Below, one piece after another: positions 37,176-48,901 of a stretch of 64,000 bases of DNA. The stretch covers positions 372,001 through 436,000 of the forward strand of contig CAMPDV010000064.1 in the NCBI GenBank assembly GCA_946699065.1, read 5' to 3'. The notes beneath the pieces are model-generated. The model was not told the origin of the DNA. It worked only from the letters and a program-made list of their open reading frames with translations, and did no database searches. The DNA is from Loxodes magnus (taxonomy: Eukaryota > Ciliophora > Karyorelictea > Loxodida > Loxodidae). The position numbers were made by a program, and so were the translations under genes. Within the stretch, counting starts at the first letter, position 1. Each line of letters begins with the position of its first letter.

Positions 37176-38144
37176 ATGCAAACTGAAGAAGTTACCTAGC
37201 TAGTTAAGATTCTGTATATAAGAAAACTAATAAGACAAACAGGAGAGTATAGATAAAGCAGATTGGTAGGCAAGTTTGGTATAGGAGTAATAAAATATGA
37301 GATTTGCTCCAATTTGAAAATGAAAGAACTAACCTAGTATATGAGAATAATGATCAATTCATATATCCTATAGACAGTTAATCTAAAGCAGCTTCCTCTT
37401 AAGTAATAATAAATATAAGTTCCTAATCTAATGCCTGTTTGGAACAACTGTACTTCCAGTTACTAACTATCTGATAAACATACTATATTAGTGGGTGGAA
37501 GGAAAGTTGATAACTAAGATTGTTTTGCTAAAAGAATAAGCAATGGTAAAGTTGTTAAAGAGGTAAAATTAAATCATCCCAGAAAATATTCCTCACTTTC
37601 CTCAAGTAGAGATCTTGTCTATATTATAGGAGGATATGATAATTTGAGCTACTGTATTAAATCGTGTGAGACTTATAGTCTGAGAAATAATGAAATAGCT
37701 AAAATAGCTGATCATGAGTATAGTCTAGTATGAAATGGAACATGTTGTGGAAGGTAAAAGATATGAACATTTGGAGGATGAGTTTAGAAGAGTAGCTAAG
37801 ACTCTATATGTTTTTATGATAGTGTATTGAATAAGTGGGAGAAGAGTTCAAACCAAAAGCTACCAAAGAAAACATTTATCGTTTCAGCAGTGAATACCTA
37901 TGAGAAAGACTGTGCGTATATATTTGATAATAACAAACTAAATACGTGTTTGACTGACTGAAAAAGTGTATAGGAAAATGGAGAAGCTTATCCTTATGAA
38001 AGCTGCTAATATTTTTGGTATAATGGAATATACTAGTAAAATAAAATTTGGATGTATAGTGCATAAAGCAGAAAGATATTATACAACTATGACATTAAAT
38101 AGTCAATCTAGAATGAAAGAAAGTGGTAGAAAGTGAAGCTATGA
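37176..38144 (+). CDS. Kelch-like protein, subfamily B
   Basis: 322 codons. The N-terminus VKILYIRKLIRQTGEYRQ followed by KFGIGVIKYEICSN matches 15977-16909 residue for residue in the core. Kelch signatures TILVGGR, YIIGGY and TFGGW are present. TGA is Trp in SLV-W-NGT, KI-W-TFGG-W and LTD-W-KSV; TGG is used in LNK-W-EKS and ERK-W-QKV. Stop TGA 38142-38144 aligns with the tail WKKIVM of the paralogue. It is convergent with the cullin gene that ends 456 bp downstream on the other strand. Probably a propeller adaptor. Confidence 0.85.
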
Positions 38145-38600
38145 GATGATTAGGGTATAACATAATTAAATATCGCTACTTCTAATACTTATTATATTAT
38201 AACTCTTTATATAGCAATAAGATTTCATCAACACTAAATTATATCAAATAGCTTGCTTTGATATTGGAATTATTGAATATGTAAAGAGGATCTACGATAT
38301 AGAAGATTCTTAGACATATCTTAAAGAATTTGAAAATTTGGTCATTTTTCTAAGTCTAAATATATCTTTATTGTATCTAATACAGAAAGATCATTTAACT
38401 AGACTTGGTATATTTATTAATAAAGCTAATTATCATAAATTGCTTGTCTATCATAGAAGTCATTCCATTATGATACTGGCAGGTATTAAATCTTAAAAGC
38501 TTGCTCAATTATAAACTTTCTATATAACCTATCAAAGCAGATCCATCCTGAAGACACAAAATTAGATTAAAATTAAATTAAAAGTAGTTAAAGTATCAAG
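38145..38600. other. Convergent intergenic spacer
   Basis: Between kelch and cullin stops; nothing supported. Confidence 0.5.
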
Positions 38601-40816
38601 TCAAGCAACGTATTTGAATAGACTTTTATCGTTCTCATCTCTTTCTAGAAAGTCTCGCTCAATAAGCTACTCTATTTTTTATTTAATTACTTTAGCTTCT
38701 GGCTTAAACAGATTTAAATTCTCTAATACCTCAGTTATAATATCGTTCAATTTAAGTTACTTTCTAGTCTTCATTATTCTCACTATCTAAGCTTCGATTG
38801 CTATTGATCTGTCTTCCGAAATTCTCTCTGAATTAATATTTTACCTTTTTTCACTATTTCGTCCGTTTAGGGTACAGGGATAACAATCTTTAAGTACTTA
38901 CTTTTGAATTCTGCGTTTACAGTAAAAACATCTTCTAACTGGATCTTGTCTTAAAGTGGGCTAGAAGTGTTTTTCCTTAGCAGTAATTTGTATTTTAGGA
39001 TTGTTAAACTATTGAGGTATTTAGTTAGAATGTCTTCTTCTATCTACATATGCTCTAATAGCTCTTAGTAGGTTCATTCTTACTTATTGTTGTAAAGCAG
39101 AAGGATCAATGCTTGGTAAGTCGAAAGCTATAAGTCGTAACTTCTCTCCTAGAAATGGCTCTTAAGGATTACACTACCTAGAGCATAATTTCAGTTAAGT
39201 ACTCGATGCTTATTGTTTTGGTTACTTTGTACGTAGAAGTTTCGAAAAGCTTCTTGACATGTTTAGAAGGATGTGGGTAAAGGCACAGAAGGGTTCTTGT
39301 ATGTAGGCCAGAATCCTGTAGTCAAAACTATTACAGAAAAATCACAAGGCAAGTTTAATTGTTAGTTCTTCTTATAGGAACTGAAATTGTTCTAGATCTC
39401 TTTCGCTAAGTTCAAATCAACTATCATACCTTCTAGTCTCTATGTAAAAGGAGCGCCACATCGAAGTTTTAGCTTGCTTATAAAGAATTTTTCCAGTTCT
39501 AAGTTTGCTGAAGATTCACTTAGTAACCTTTTAGCTAAATATCGTCTATGAGCTTCTGAGAAAATATCCTTGTCTGATATATGCTAGAATAACTCGTCTA
39601 CCTTTGAAAGTTACTCTTCTGCTTGCTCTTCTGATTAAAAGCCAAATTGATTTCCTTTTTTAAGTATTATGTTACAGTACTGAGCTAGTTATTCTGCGAA
39701 AGAAGTGCCTTACAAGTTTTAATTAAGAAACTGCTCAAAGGCTTCTCTTAAGGCTGTTTAGAAAATGAAGTCATCTTTGCAACATTCTCTTATCAAGTTC
39801 TTGAACTTTTCCTATAGTTTGATTAGGCTTTCTATCCATGAAGGATCAAATTTTTACTTGAATTTTAGCATTAATTATAACCCTTCATCCTATACATACT
39901 ATCTAAAGCTGACTGAAAAAGGCTTTAATCCATTAGGAATCTACTTAAATAGGTTATGCGCTCTCTTTAGATCTTCGTATTTCTCGTTTTAAATAAGGAA
40001 TGCTATTGCTGTTTGCTTTTCGAATAGTTCAGCCGAGGGCTCCTCCAATAGCAATTTAAGCATTATATTGATAAGAGGTTCTTCAGTCTGCGAGTGTAGA
40101 CATATGTTAACTATGTTTATTTCGTTATTCAAGCACCCTTCAGTCATCTTTAGGTAATCTGTGAATGAATTTGTTATTTCTTCTTGTTGTCTTTTTTTGA
40201 AGTATCTAGAAGCTTCATCCAAAAGCTATTTCTCAAATTGCTGCTTGTAGAATACATACTTCTACTCATCAAGAGAAACCATCATCTGCACATTTTACCT
40301 AACGATTTACTAGTCAGCAATATCCTTTCTCCTCATTTTTCCAATCTCATCTAAAATAGCCCTAACAAGCTTTCTCTCGATCCTATTGAAAATGTTATTC
40401 TAGTAAACACTAAAAGCACACTCTTTAAGACTAAGCTAGTTCTAATGCTTTACGAAAAATCGGTCTAAGTACTGAAAGAAGTTCCTCATTCATTTAAAAA
40501 GAATGTTATGGTTCTCCCAGCACTTCTAAACTTACATCATCAAACTAACTCCTTACTTCTACTAAAGCTACTTTACAACAGTCTAATCATAATAATCCTT
40601 AAAGGTTTAGCTGAACCTATCGTATAGTTATTAAGAGAAGTTATATGGCTATTTAGCGCTTGACATATTGTAGACAAGAGTATAAAAATCTGAATACTTT
40701 TTCGTTTTAAACCCTTAGAAGTTTCCAGTCTCTAGAAACTCTAGAATCTTAGAAATTCCTTAATCCCATAGCAGAGCCCATCCTTCTTCTAGTTCAATAT
40801 GCTTTTCTTAGTTCAT
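38601..40816 (-). CDS. Cullin (CUL1/CUL3-like), ubiquitin-ligase scaffold
   Basis: 732 aa after removal of a 17-nt intron at 38828-38844. The N-terminal helical repeats (YSDFYTLVYNM, SQQLYDRFSQTFKDYY) bind the adaptor in known cullins. The cullin-homology domain follows (DIFSEAHRRYLAKRLLSE, LEGMIVDLNLAKE, VIVLTTGFWPTY, ALGSVILKSHF, LSTYQALILLLYNNKQEW, KSKYLKIVIPVPQ), and the C-terminal winged helix carries the neddylation Lys in IVRIMKTRK (Lys ~677) and ends FKYVA. In life it would scaffold a RING-type E3 ligase in cytosol or nucleus. Length fits the family. ATG 40814-40816 heads a normal N-terminus. Several Trp are TGA (LFK-W-MRN, VLN-W-NYA, QE-W-TYQ). Subtype is not certain. Confidence 0.95.
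38828..38844 (-). other. 17-nt spliceosomal intron in the cullin gene
   Basis: GTAAAATATTAATTCAG splits a codon after its first base. Without it the frame is lost in a conserved stretch; with it removed the protein reads DEIVKKERISEDRSIAIEA, exactly the expected cullin sequence. Confidence 0.9.
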
Positions 40817-41002
40817 ATTTAATTATTAACTTAATACCTTATTTCTATATTACAGTCTGCCTTTACCATCTGCTTATTTAAACTGTTATAATACTTTATT
40901 TTAACACATCATCTATCTTACCTTTCTAGAACTGCTCTTCTTTCCTTCTTCTACTGCCTTCTGTGTCTTTCTTCCTCCTTTTTTGTCGATTAAGGGAATA
41001 CA

Positions 41003-41395
41003 ATGCTTGAGTTTATGGCTTTAACTTAAGATTTTTGTAGTCTAGATAGTTAAAAATTTGAAGCGAAGGTTTTAGCTCTCTTTATATTACCTGGCTTAGT
41101 TCTATAGTAGTTATATTACAGATCTAAGTAACTAACTAAGAAGAGCTATTTTTAGTAGAAGGAGATAGTCAGATTTTAAGGGAAGGAGGTTAGCATTTAG
41201 GTGTAAAGGAATTAAAAGAGTCAGTTTGAAAGCTGCCTAGAGGAGAAATTGTATGCAGCTGTATTATCTAGATAGGTATCTAGACTAGATCGAGACGTGA
41301 AGGGATTGCAAGTAGAGAAAAAGGTAAGCTAGGGATACAACATTATCGTATTTAAGAAGCAGGAATAATCTTTAGAGGTTAGAAAATAAGCTTGA
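41003..41395 (+). CDS. Hypothetical protein with one membrane segment
   Basis: Starts 186 bp from the divergent cullin start. ATG 41003 opens MLEFMALTQDFCSLDSQK, then a hydrophobic stretch KVLALFILPGLVLQQLYY (residues ~21-38) that could span a membrane, then a charged helical part (SRQVSRLDRDVKGLQVEKK). The first TGA is at 41393-41395 (130 aa). If that TGA is Trp the frame stays open to TGA 42347-42349 (448 aa), but the added part is less protein-like. A single-span organellar membrane protein is possible. No family recognised. Confidence 0.45.
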
Positions 41396-42349
41396 CATAG
41401 ATATTTAAAGAACCAATATGGATAGAAAATAAGAGGCATATGCCTTCTCATTTATTTCCCTTAATACTAGAATTCTTCAAACTAAACAACAAATTTCTCT
41501 TATAAAACTCATTAGTATAAAGTAAATTAATAAACTAAGGCTTTTAAAACTATATAGTACTAATAAATCTAGAAGCTTAAAATGATAATTAAGACAGTAT
41601 TCATTTAGAGGGTAAGATTAATAAGGCTTCTATTTTAGTTATCAGCTACAGATAAGATTTATAAGTATATGCAGTATTATTAATTCCATCTCTTCGTTTA
41701 AATATAATAAGCTCTTGTAATATACCTGTTAAAGGATTCATGGAGTAAGGATATTAGATAGCTTAATATTACTATAGAGTAGATCTTAAGAAGAGAGTTA
41801 AAGATTTATAAGTTGGAGTAGAGAAGAAGAAGTTAAGTTTAATTAACGTATTAGGAAGATACTAGGCTAACTCTTTGTAAGAGGATATCAAAAGATCACA
41901 GGATACTAGATTCTGAGTAATCAAAAATATAACGGAAAGGATTAACAAGGCTAGGATGCATCAAGCTATTTTAATCATACACAAAAAGGTCAAATAAGTA
42001 GATAACTCTATCTCAAGTACATTACCTTTAAAAGAAAGCTTTCTATCTTTATAAACTTATATACATACTAAAAAACTAATACTTAATATCAACCTTTTAA
42101 ATGTTAAAAAGCCCAATCTTCCCTAGCTTTAACTGTGAAAAGTATAATAAGAGCAAATAGTTTGAAATAGCTACAAGGAATTCTAGTTAACCATCTAACA
42201 TATGCAGTGATAGTAAGAATGAACAATTTGATAATCTTTAATCAAGTTAATAGCAAAAATATGATAGTCTGATGGTAGAAGTATAGATAACACTTATCGT
42301 ATATAACTGCTAAAATAGCACTCAATTAGTATTTTAGCATGACTAATGA

Positions 42350-43093
42350 ATATCTGTTAGTATTAATTGATTAATTGTTTTGGATTATATTGAATTAATT
42401 ATCAAGTGAAATACTAGGTTATGCTAATCAATTTGCTATTTTTAAGTGCAAAAAGGAGAGAAGGAGCTTGTATAAGATTTGAGTGGCTATAAGAGAAATA
42501 TTTATATTAAGCGATTCTATAGACCGTAAAACCTCATATTTTTTAGTAGTATTTTATTATCAATGATGATGAACAAGACTAAGAGCAAAAACTTTGCTAA
42601 ACGTGTTAATGCAAAAAAGACTATAAGTATATAGCATAACCTATCTTGCCTTACCTTTGCACTTAAACGGATAAATTTATAATTTAAAGATGAAAAGATC
42701 TAAAGACAGGAGCATAGCAAACTTTTGTAAGATATAAGCAAAATTTAGCTTTTCTAATGTTGAACTAATCTTTATTTAGAGTATATATAATATTACTTAA
42801 TCCACTTAGCCTTAAGTTTGATTAGTCGGCAAACTATAAATTTTACTTTACTTGCTAGATTGGAATAATCAAATCTTAGGATTTTTGATTGATAGTCCTG
42901 CCAAGTTAATTAAGAGATATTAATTTATAAGAGGTCGTTCTATGTTACTGCATATCTTCTTTTATTTTTCTTTCATAAAGTTAAGAACTGAAACGTCTAT
43001 TATGAAACGTACTTTTATATATAAATAAAAATGCCATAAAGCTTAATTTACGATATCTCAGGTCATAAAATTAATTGAAATAACAGCGTAGTT
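42350..43093. other. Intergenic spacer
   Basis: Nothing supported. Confidence 0.5.
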
Positions 43094-46000
43094 TCATTTA
43101 CGAGTAACACTTTATTGAATTTTTTCATCGATATTATCCTTAATTTCGATTTTGATTCTTTCCAAAGTAGACTTTCTTGGCTAAACTAGTTCTTTAGTAA
43201 ACAACTCATCTTCATTTCATTCTTATCTTTCTTTCAACTGTTTTTAAAGATCTAATCTACTATGCTTCGCTTCTTCCTATGACTGATTTAAATTTTCATA
43301 TATTAAGCTTTCTACCGTAGTAGATTTGATAGACTGCTACTATTTTAGTTTTTCCTTTTAAACTTGTACTACTAGATTCCTTTGAAACTGTCTAACTGGT
43401 TAATATTTATACCTTTTAGAACCTGAATGTTTTTTTTATTTAGGGCTAATCTATCCTGATATATTAAGATTCCTAAATTCTTCCTTTTATTTTTCGTTTA
43501 GAGAAACCTCACTAATCCTTTCAGACTCCTCATTTATACAATCTAATTATTTTTTATTCATTTGCATCAAAAATTTGTTATGCTCATAAACGTTCTTTTG
43601 AGCATGCTAAATTGCTTTCCTAGACTTCCTTTTTTATATGATTTTTCTCATTGCTCTTTTCCTAAATCTTTGAACTAATCTACTTACTGCGATTGCATGT
43701 GCTGATGTATACATCGGTTGGTCTTTCTTAAGGATTGGAAACTTCAAATAAACTTTTTTCTGGATTTTAGCGAAGACATCATGGTTGTCTTTCTCTAGCT
43801 AAGCTTAATAGATACTCACCTAAGTCTCTTTGACTTTAGATTTATATTTATCTATAAATCGCTTCATTCCTAGTGCTTGAGCTACCTCAAAGTAATGCAC
43901 TTTGACAAATTCATGGAGCGGCAAATCGAGTCTTTGCAACATAAGCTCTTTATCATTTTTTAGCATTCCTTTCTTAAATCCAAGAGGCTCACCTAGCTTT
44001 GCTAGCAGCCCATGCAGTTTATTATTGTTGATAAACCCTGTAGCTTGAGGGTCTAGTTCTGACCATTTTAGCCTGAAGTTTTCGAAATCTTGCTCCTTAA
44101 CAGTTAGTTACTCTTTACTATTTGCATCTCTGAATCCTTTCAAAATAATAGCTATAAATAGGTTCAAAAACACGAAGGAAACAATTATTTCGAAGCTGAT
44201 AAAGTAAGCATAACCTATATTTGAACCACATCCATTTGGATCTCCATCGTTATCCTGTATTTATTCATAGTCTGGATCGTAAATGCATCTGAACTGAACG
44301 CTGTTGTGAATCGTGCACGATAACATTAGAGAGTTTCAAGCTTCACCTGTACTTGACCTGATTAACAATAAAAAGGCAGAGAAAAAGGATTAAAAATTAG
44401 CATGCTCATCCAGTTCTCCGTTTATCCTGATCTTAGCAAAGAGTTGCATTCCTAGCACAGCGTAGATAAAAAGGAAAATCATGAGTAAGGCACCAATGTT
44501 TGCGAGATTAGGCAGAGTCAATATGAAGGTATTGAAAATCATTCTCAAAGACTTAGCTCGCTTGACTAGTCTAAATATCCTTCCAATTCTAAAAGTTCTG
44601 GCTAAGGTAGTAACCGCTACAATGCTCACATTAGAAAATTAACTCATAAATATCCCCATATTCGCTCCAAATACAATAAGAAAGTCAAAGACATTTCATT
44701 TGTTATAGAAGTAAAATTTCCCAAACCCAATTATCTTTAGAACAGCTTCAAGGGAAAATATCAAAGTGAAGATAAAATTTACAAACTCCAGCTAGTTTTA
44801 AACCTGTTAGCTTTACCCATATCATCTAAGAGCTAAGGCAAGCGTATTCAATATAATACAGAACATTATTACATAATCAAATTACTAGGTTTAGCACAAA
44901 TCATGGATTAGACCTCGAAGCTTGTTCTTGGATCTAAGGATATATTTCTTAGGTGGAAAGTTAAGCATCATTAGCTTGATATTAGCCCATTCAATTTATT
45001 AGGCTGATATAAAAGCCTTTCCATCTAAAATTCTCTCCTCCTTATTGTAAGTATCTATGACAACACCCACAAACAAGTTTAGGATGAAGAAATTACCCAC
45101 AATGATGAAAAAAACGAAAAACAGACTTCAAAATGGTTCGTGATTTTTTATAGGCTACTTATCTATACCAGCAGCATCTATACTTGAGAACATAATATTC
45201 ACCCATCCTTCGTTAGTTATCATAACAAATAGTGTAATCATAGCGTTAGGAACACTGTCAAAATTCAGTTCATTATTTACTCAATCTCCTCCTACATTCA
45301 TGCAATCTCATTTATCCTCAACATCCTATTATAAATAAACGGGTACGATATCCATCAAGCAATAGTAGAACTAACCTTTGAAATAGTTGACTCCAAATAT
45401 ACCAAACAGAATAAAAAACAGTAGACTGATGATCATGACATTAAAAATGCTAGGCAACGCTGAAATTAAAGCTCCAACAGCAAGCTTTAATCCTTCATTC
45501 CTGCTAATAACTCTAAGAGGCCTTAAAACTCTTAAAGTTCTAAGTGTTTTCAAGCTCCTTAAGTTTTAGCCATTTCCAAATGAGGACAGGATTATATCTA
45601 TTATTGAAACTATAATAATAGAGAAATCTATGAAGTTCCACCAGTCCTTGATATAAGATCGACTTCCATTGAAAAGAAACCCATAAGTAACAACTTTAAT
45701 GAAGCACTCGAGTATAAATATAGCAGTAGTGAACATATCTAGTACTTATAGGATTTTACTTAGTTCTCCATTAGGATCGTTAAGCGGGTTATCTAAAACG
45801 AGCAATATGCTTGATGATATTATACTTAGCATTATGATACCTTCAAAGTACTAACTAACAGCTAATTCATACAAAATCTTTCTCGTTGGATTGCTTGTGT
45901 TAAACATAAACAGAGACCTTCCTTCCAATCTATAAATTCCACTTTTAGTTTTTGTTTCCGTACTTTTGCTTTATTTTGGTGGTAATGGACTCCTAGTAGG

Positions 46001-48844
46001 AGAGAGTTGGTTTTAATTTAAGGATTTCTCAACAATAGCTTATTCTATTTCCTTTCTATATTATTTGTCTTATTATAATTACAGCTCTTTCTAAACCTCT
46101 GCTTTTTTGATCTAGTCTAGCTATATGCTTGGCGTGTCTCTTACTGACAATCTTTTTTATATAAAGTTGAGCATTGAACCTGCAAACTACTTCACCTTAT
46201 CTTTTGCTTTATAAAGAGCTGAATTTCTCCTTAATTCTTATAGTTATTATTCATCCAAAATTTGGTTTTAATCTGTGGAGAAGTTTCCGAGTAAGATAGC
46301 AAGGAACAAGTTAAGCAGGATAAACTTGCCTATGGAAACTAGAGAGATGAAGAAAATAAGCGAGACTACTAAGTTGGTAGCACGTACCGCATTGTACAGT
46401 ATTAGGTTCCAAGACTCTCCAGTGAATATAATGAAAATAGCAATGAAGGCATTTAAAAAGGTATCGAAGTTAATTCTAGGACTTTCTCCATTTTCTAAGT
46501 CAACCTAAGAATTCTGATCGAACTTCAAGTTATAAGCGAAGAATTCCATTCCAACTAAAGTATAAACAAACATTATAATAACAAGAAGCACACTAAAGTT
46601 CCTGATATCTTGTAGCGTCTTACTGATTGTTTAGAGCAGGTTTTTCAAACTTGTTCAGCTCCTTGCAAGTTTAAATATTCTGAGTATTCTAAACGAACGA
46701 AAAGCGCTTATAGCACCACCAGTAGAATGTGATCCTCCTACTCTTGGTATTATAATTTCGATTATCGAGACCATCACAATAAATCCTTCAAACAGATTAA
46801 ATCGATCTCTTGCATAACCCTTAAACCCTAAGCCTAATATCTTAATAATCATCTCTATGGCGAAAATACCAGTACAAATTAAATTCGATATGCTTAGTAC
46901 ATACTCCCACTAGTTATCCATAGGATAATGCTCCATAGCTAGTAGAGTTGTATTAGCTAAAATTAGAAAAGTAATAAGCAGAAGGAATTTATTAGAGCAC
47001 ACTACTTTATAGAAGAACAAAAAGATTATGTTTCCTTCAGCTCTGCATATAACATTATCTTTCATTTATTTCCCAGATATAATTTTATTAAGCTTCATTT
47101 CATTATCTTGCTGAACTTCTATCGAAAATGAGGATTATGAGGAAGAATAATAACTTTCTTAATCAGAATCGCTAACCTGATCTTAATTTTATTCGCTTTG
47201 ATTATCTTTTTGTTGATTATCTTGTTGTTAAAGTTCTTAGTCGGACAATATTTTATTATCCTCAAACGCTATTTTTGGATCTTATAGAAATTTTTCTTGT
47301 TCCTCTATTTCTATTAAATTATCTTCAGCTTAAGACTTTTTCTAATCCTGATTATTTTCAAAAGGACGACCTGTTATTTCGGTATTACAAGCTTCCTTAT
47401 AATTTTCAGAGGATTTCACTTCTTAATGAATGCTTTACTAACTTTAAACTTAAAGTCCTCTATGTTCGAATGGAGTTTTTTCAATCTTTTGCTCATCTAA
47501 AGGCAGCACTTTCTTTTTTTTAATTCGATTCAAAATGCGAGAAATCATTTTACCAAACTTCGATTTTTTTTTCTTCGGCTTGTTAATTATCTGGCTTTAA
47601 CCTTACTATGTTCCCTTTTCATCTACCTTTGGCTTATTTTAAATACTGAATATGTTATTTGATTTATCACTCTTTCTACTATCATTAGGTATTTGACATT
47701 TTTCCCTTGATAGTATCATGCTTTAGCTATTCACATTAGAGGTTGAAAGTTTTATGTCAAAACACTTATTTCACTGCTTACTTAAAGACCTGTTTAACTT
47801 TCTTTAGGTCTAATCATCGTCTTTCTATGTTTACTTAAAAGTCTCTCAGATTACTGCAAGAGTTAGGTTTATCAGGAAGAAACTTCCTCATATTACCAGA
47901 AAGCAAAAAAATAGAGCAACTGGTACAGGAGAGACAGCGTCCATATACCTATAAGTGATATAAATTCAACCCTCTAGTGTTATACATTGAAAGATGCTTA
48001 GAATAGCTGACCCAATATTGTTAAAGTTTGGGATATCAAAATCAAGTTCAGCAATATCAGCTTCTGACTTAAAATGCTGAATATGAGTTAATCCATACTA
48101 TGAAGGATTTCCACATCATAAACCATCTGGACAGTTATATAAACCAGAACCTAAACTACACAGTCTTGTTATGGTATGATCAGCTTCTCATATTTTATTT
48201 CCCAAAGGTTCAGGAGTAAGTCTACATCTTTAGTATGTAAGTCCATCAAAAAATTAAAGTCCTCCTATGCCAAATAGCAGGAAGATAAAAAACAGAAACA
48301 GAACTACATTCGCCAGTGCTGGCAATGAGTTAAACAAACTAGTTACGAGAATTCTCATTCCTCTGACTGAAGAAATACTTCTCAGAGGTCTAATAACTCT
48401 TAACGTTCTCAAAGCAGTTAATTTAGGAACTTAAGGCATAAGTCCAACAAGTCCACTTAGCACAACAATAAAATCAAGTACATTCCAACCATCTCTCAGA
48501 TAAGTAAATTTTTCAAAAGCAAATCCCATTCCAATAATTTTGATCACAGCTTCAATAGTAAAACTAGAAGTAAAGAAGTTTTCAGAATAATTAACCAGAT
48601 TATTCCTCCAGTTATCATTCGCATCCTCACCTTAATGTTCTTGCTCTCTGTAACTGTAATCCTAAAGAGCAAGGATAACTGAATTAGCAAGAATAATAAA
48701 AATGATAAACCTTTCAAATCATACTCATTCATGAAGTCAGACGAAGATGATTCTAAAGCTATGTGAGGGTTTAAGAAAAAACAAGGACTTATCACAAAAC
48801 CGTCTACTCTTACCATGAACAAAGAAATTATATTAATTATCCAT
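43094..48844 (-). CDS. Four-domain voltage-gated Ca2+ channel alpha1 subunit
   Basis: 1916 aa in one frame with no intron, start ATG 48842-48844. Four homologous six-helix domains; S4 sensors are [11 protein letters not shown] (I), [14 protein letters not shown] (II), [13 protein letters not shown] (III) and [17 protein letters not shown] (IV). The pore-loop filters are TLEGW (Trp 293), TGESW (812), TNEGW (1214) and TGEAW (1503), giving EEEE, the Ca2+-selective signature. The filter Trp of domains I and IV is encoded by TGA (47966-47968; 44336-44338), strong proof of UGA = Trp. The tail has an EF-hand-like stretch and an IQ-like segment [16 protein letters not shown], where calmodulin binds in Cav channels. 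In ciliates such channels sit in the ciliary membrane and drive ciliary reversal; that role is inferred. About 15 Trp codons are TGA. Confidence 0.97.
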
Positions 48845-48901
48845 TTTTGGGTTTCAAGTATAGGATTTGAACCCCTAAATGTTATTCATTTAACACAAAA
48901 G
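48845..48901. promoter_or_regulatory. 57-bp divergent intergenic region between Ca2+ channel and COA1-like gene
   Basis: The two ATG codons point away from each other with only 57 bp between. Both promoters and both 5' leaders must fit here or overlap the coding sequences. No TATA-like or initiator motif stands out. Confidence 0.6.

Noticed and set aside
38601-40816. Cullin as a frameshifted pseudogene
   Set aside because: The single shift is repaired exactly by a 17-nt GT...AG intron at a codon split, and all domains are intact.
45387-45569. Plus-strand frame opposite channel domain III
   Set aside because: Exactly antisense to the conserved S4-S5 region of the channel.
43094-48844. UGA as Cys (Euplotes-type code) or selenocysteine
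   Set aside because: The TGA positions are Trp in every homologous channel and kelch family, and no hairpin of the SECIS kind is needed.
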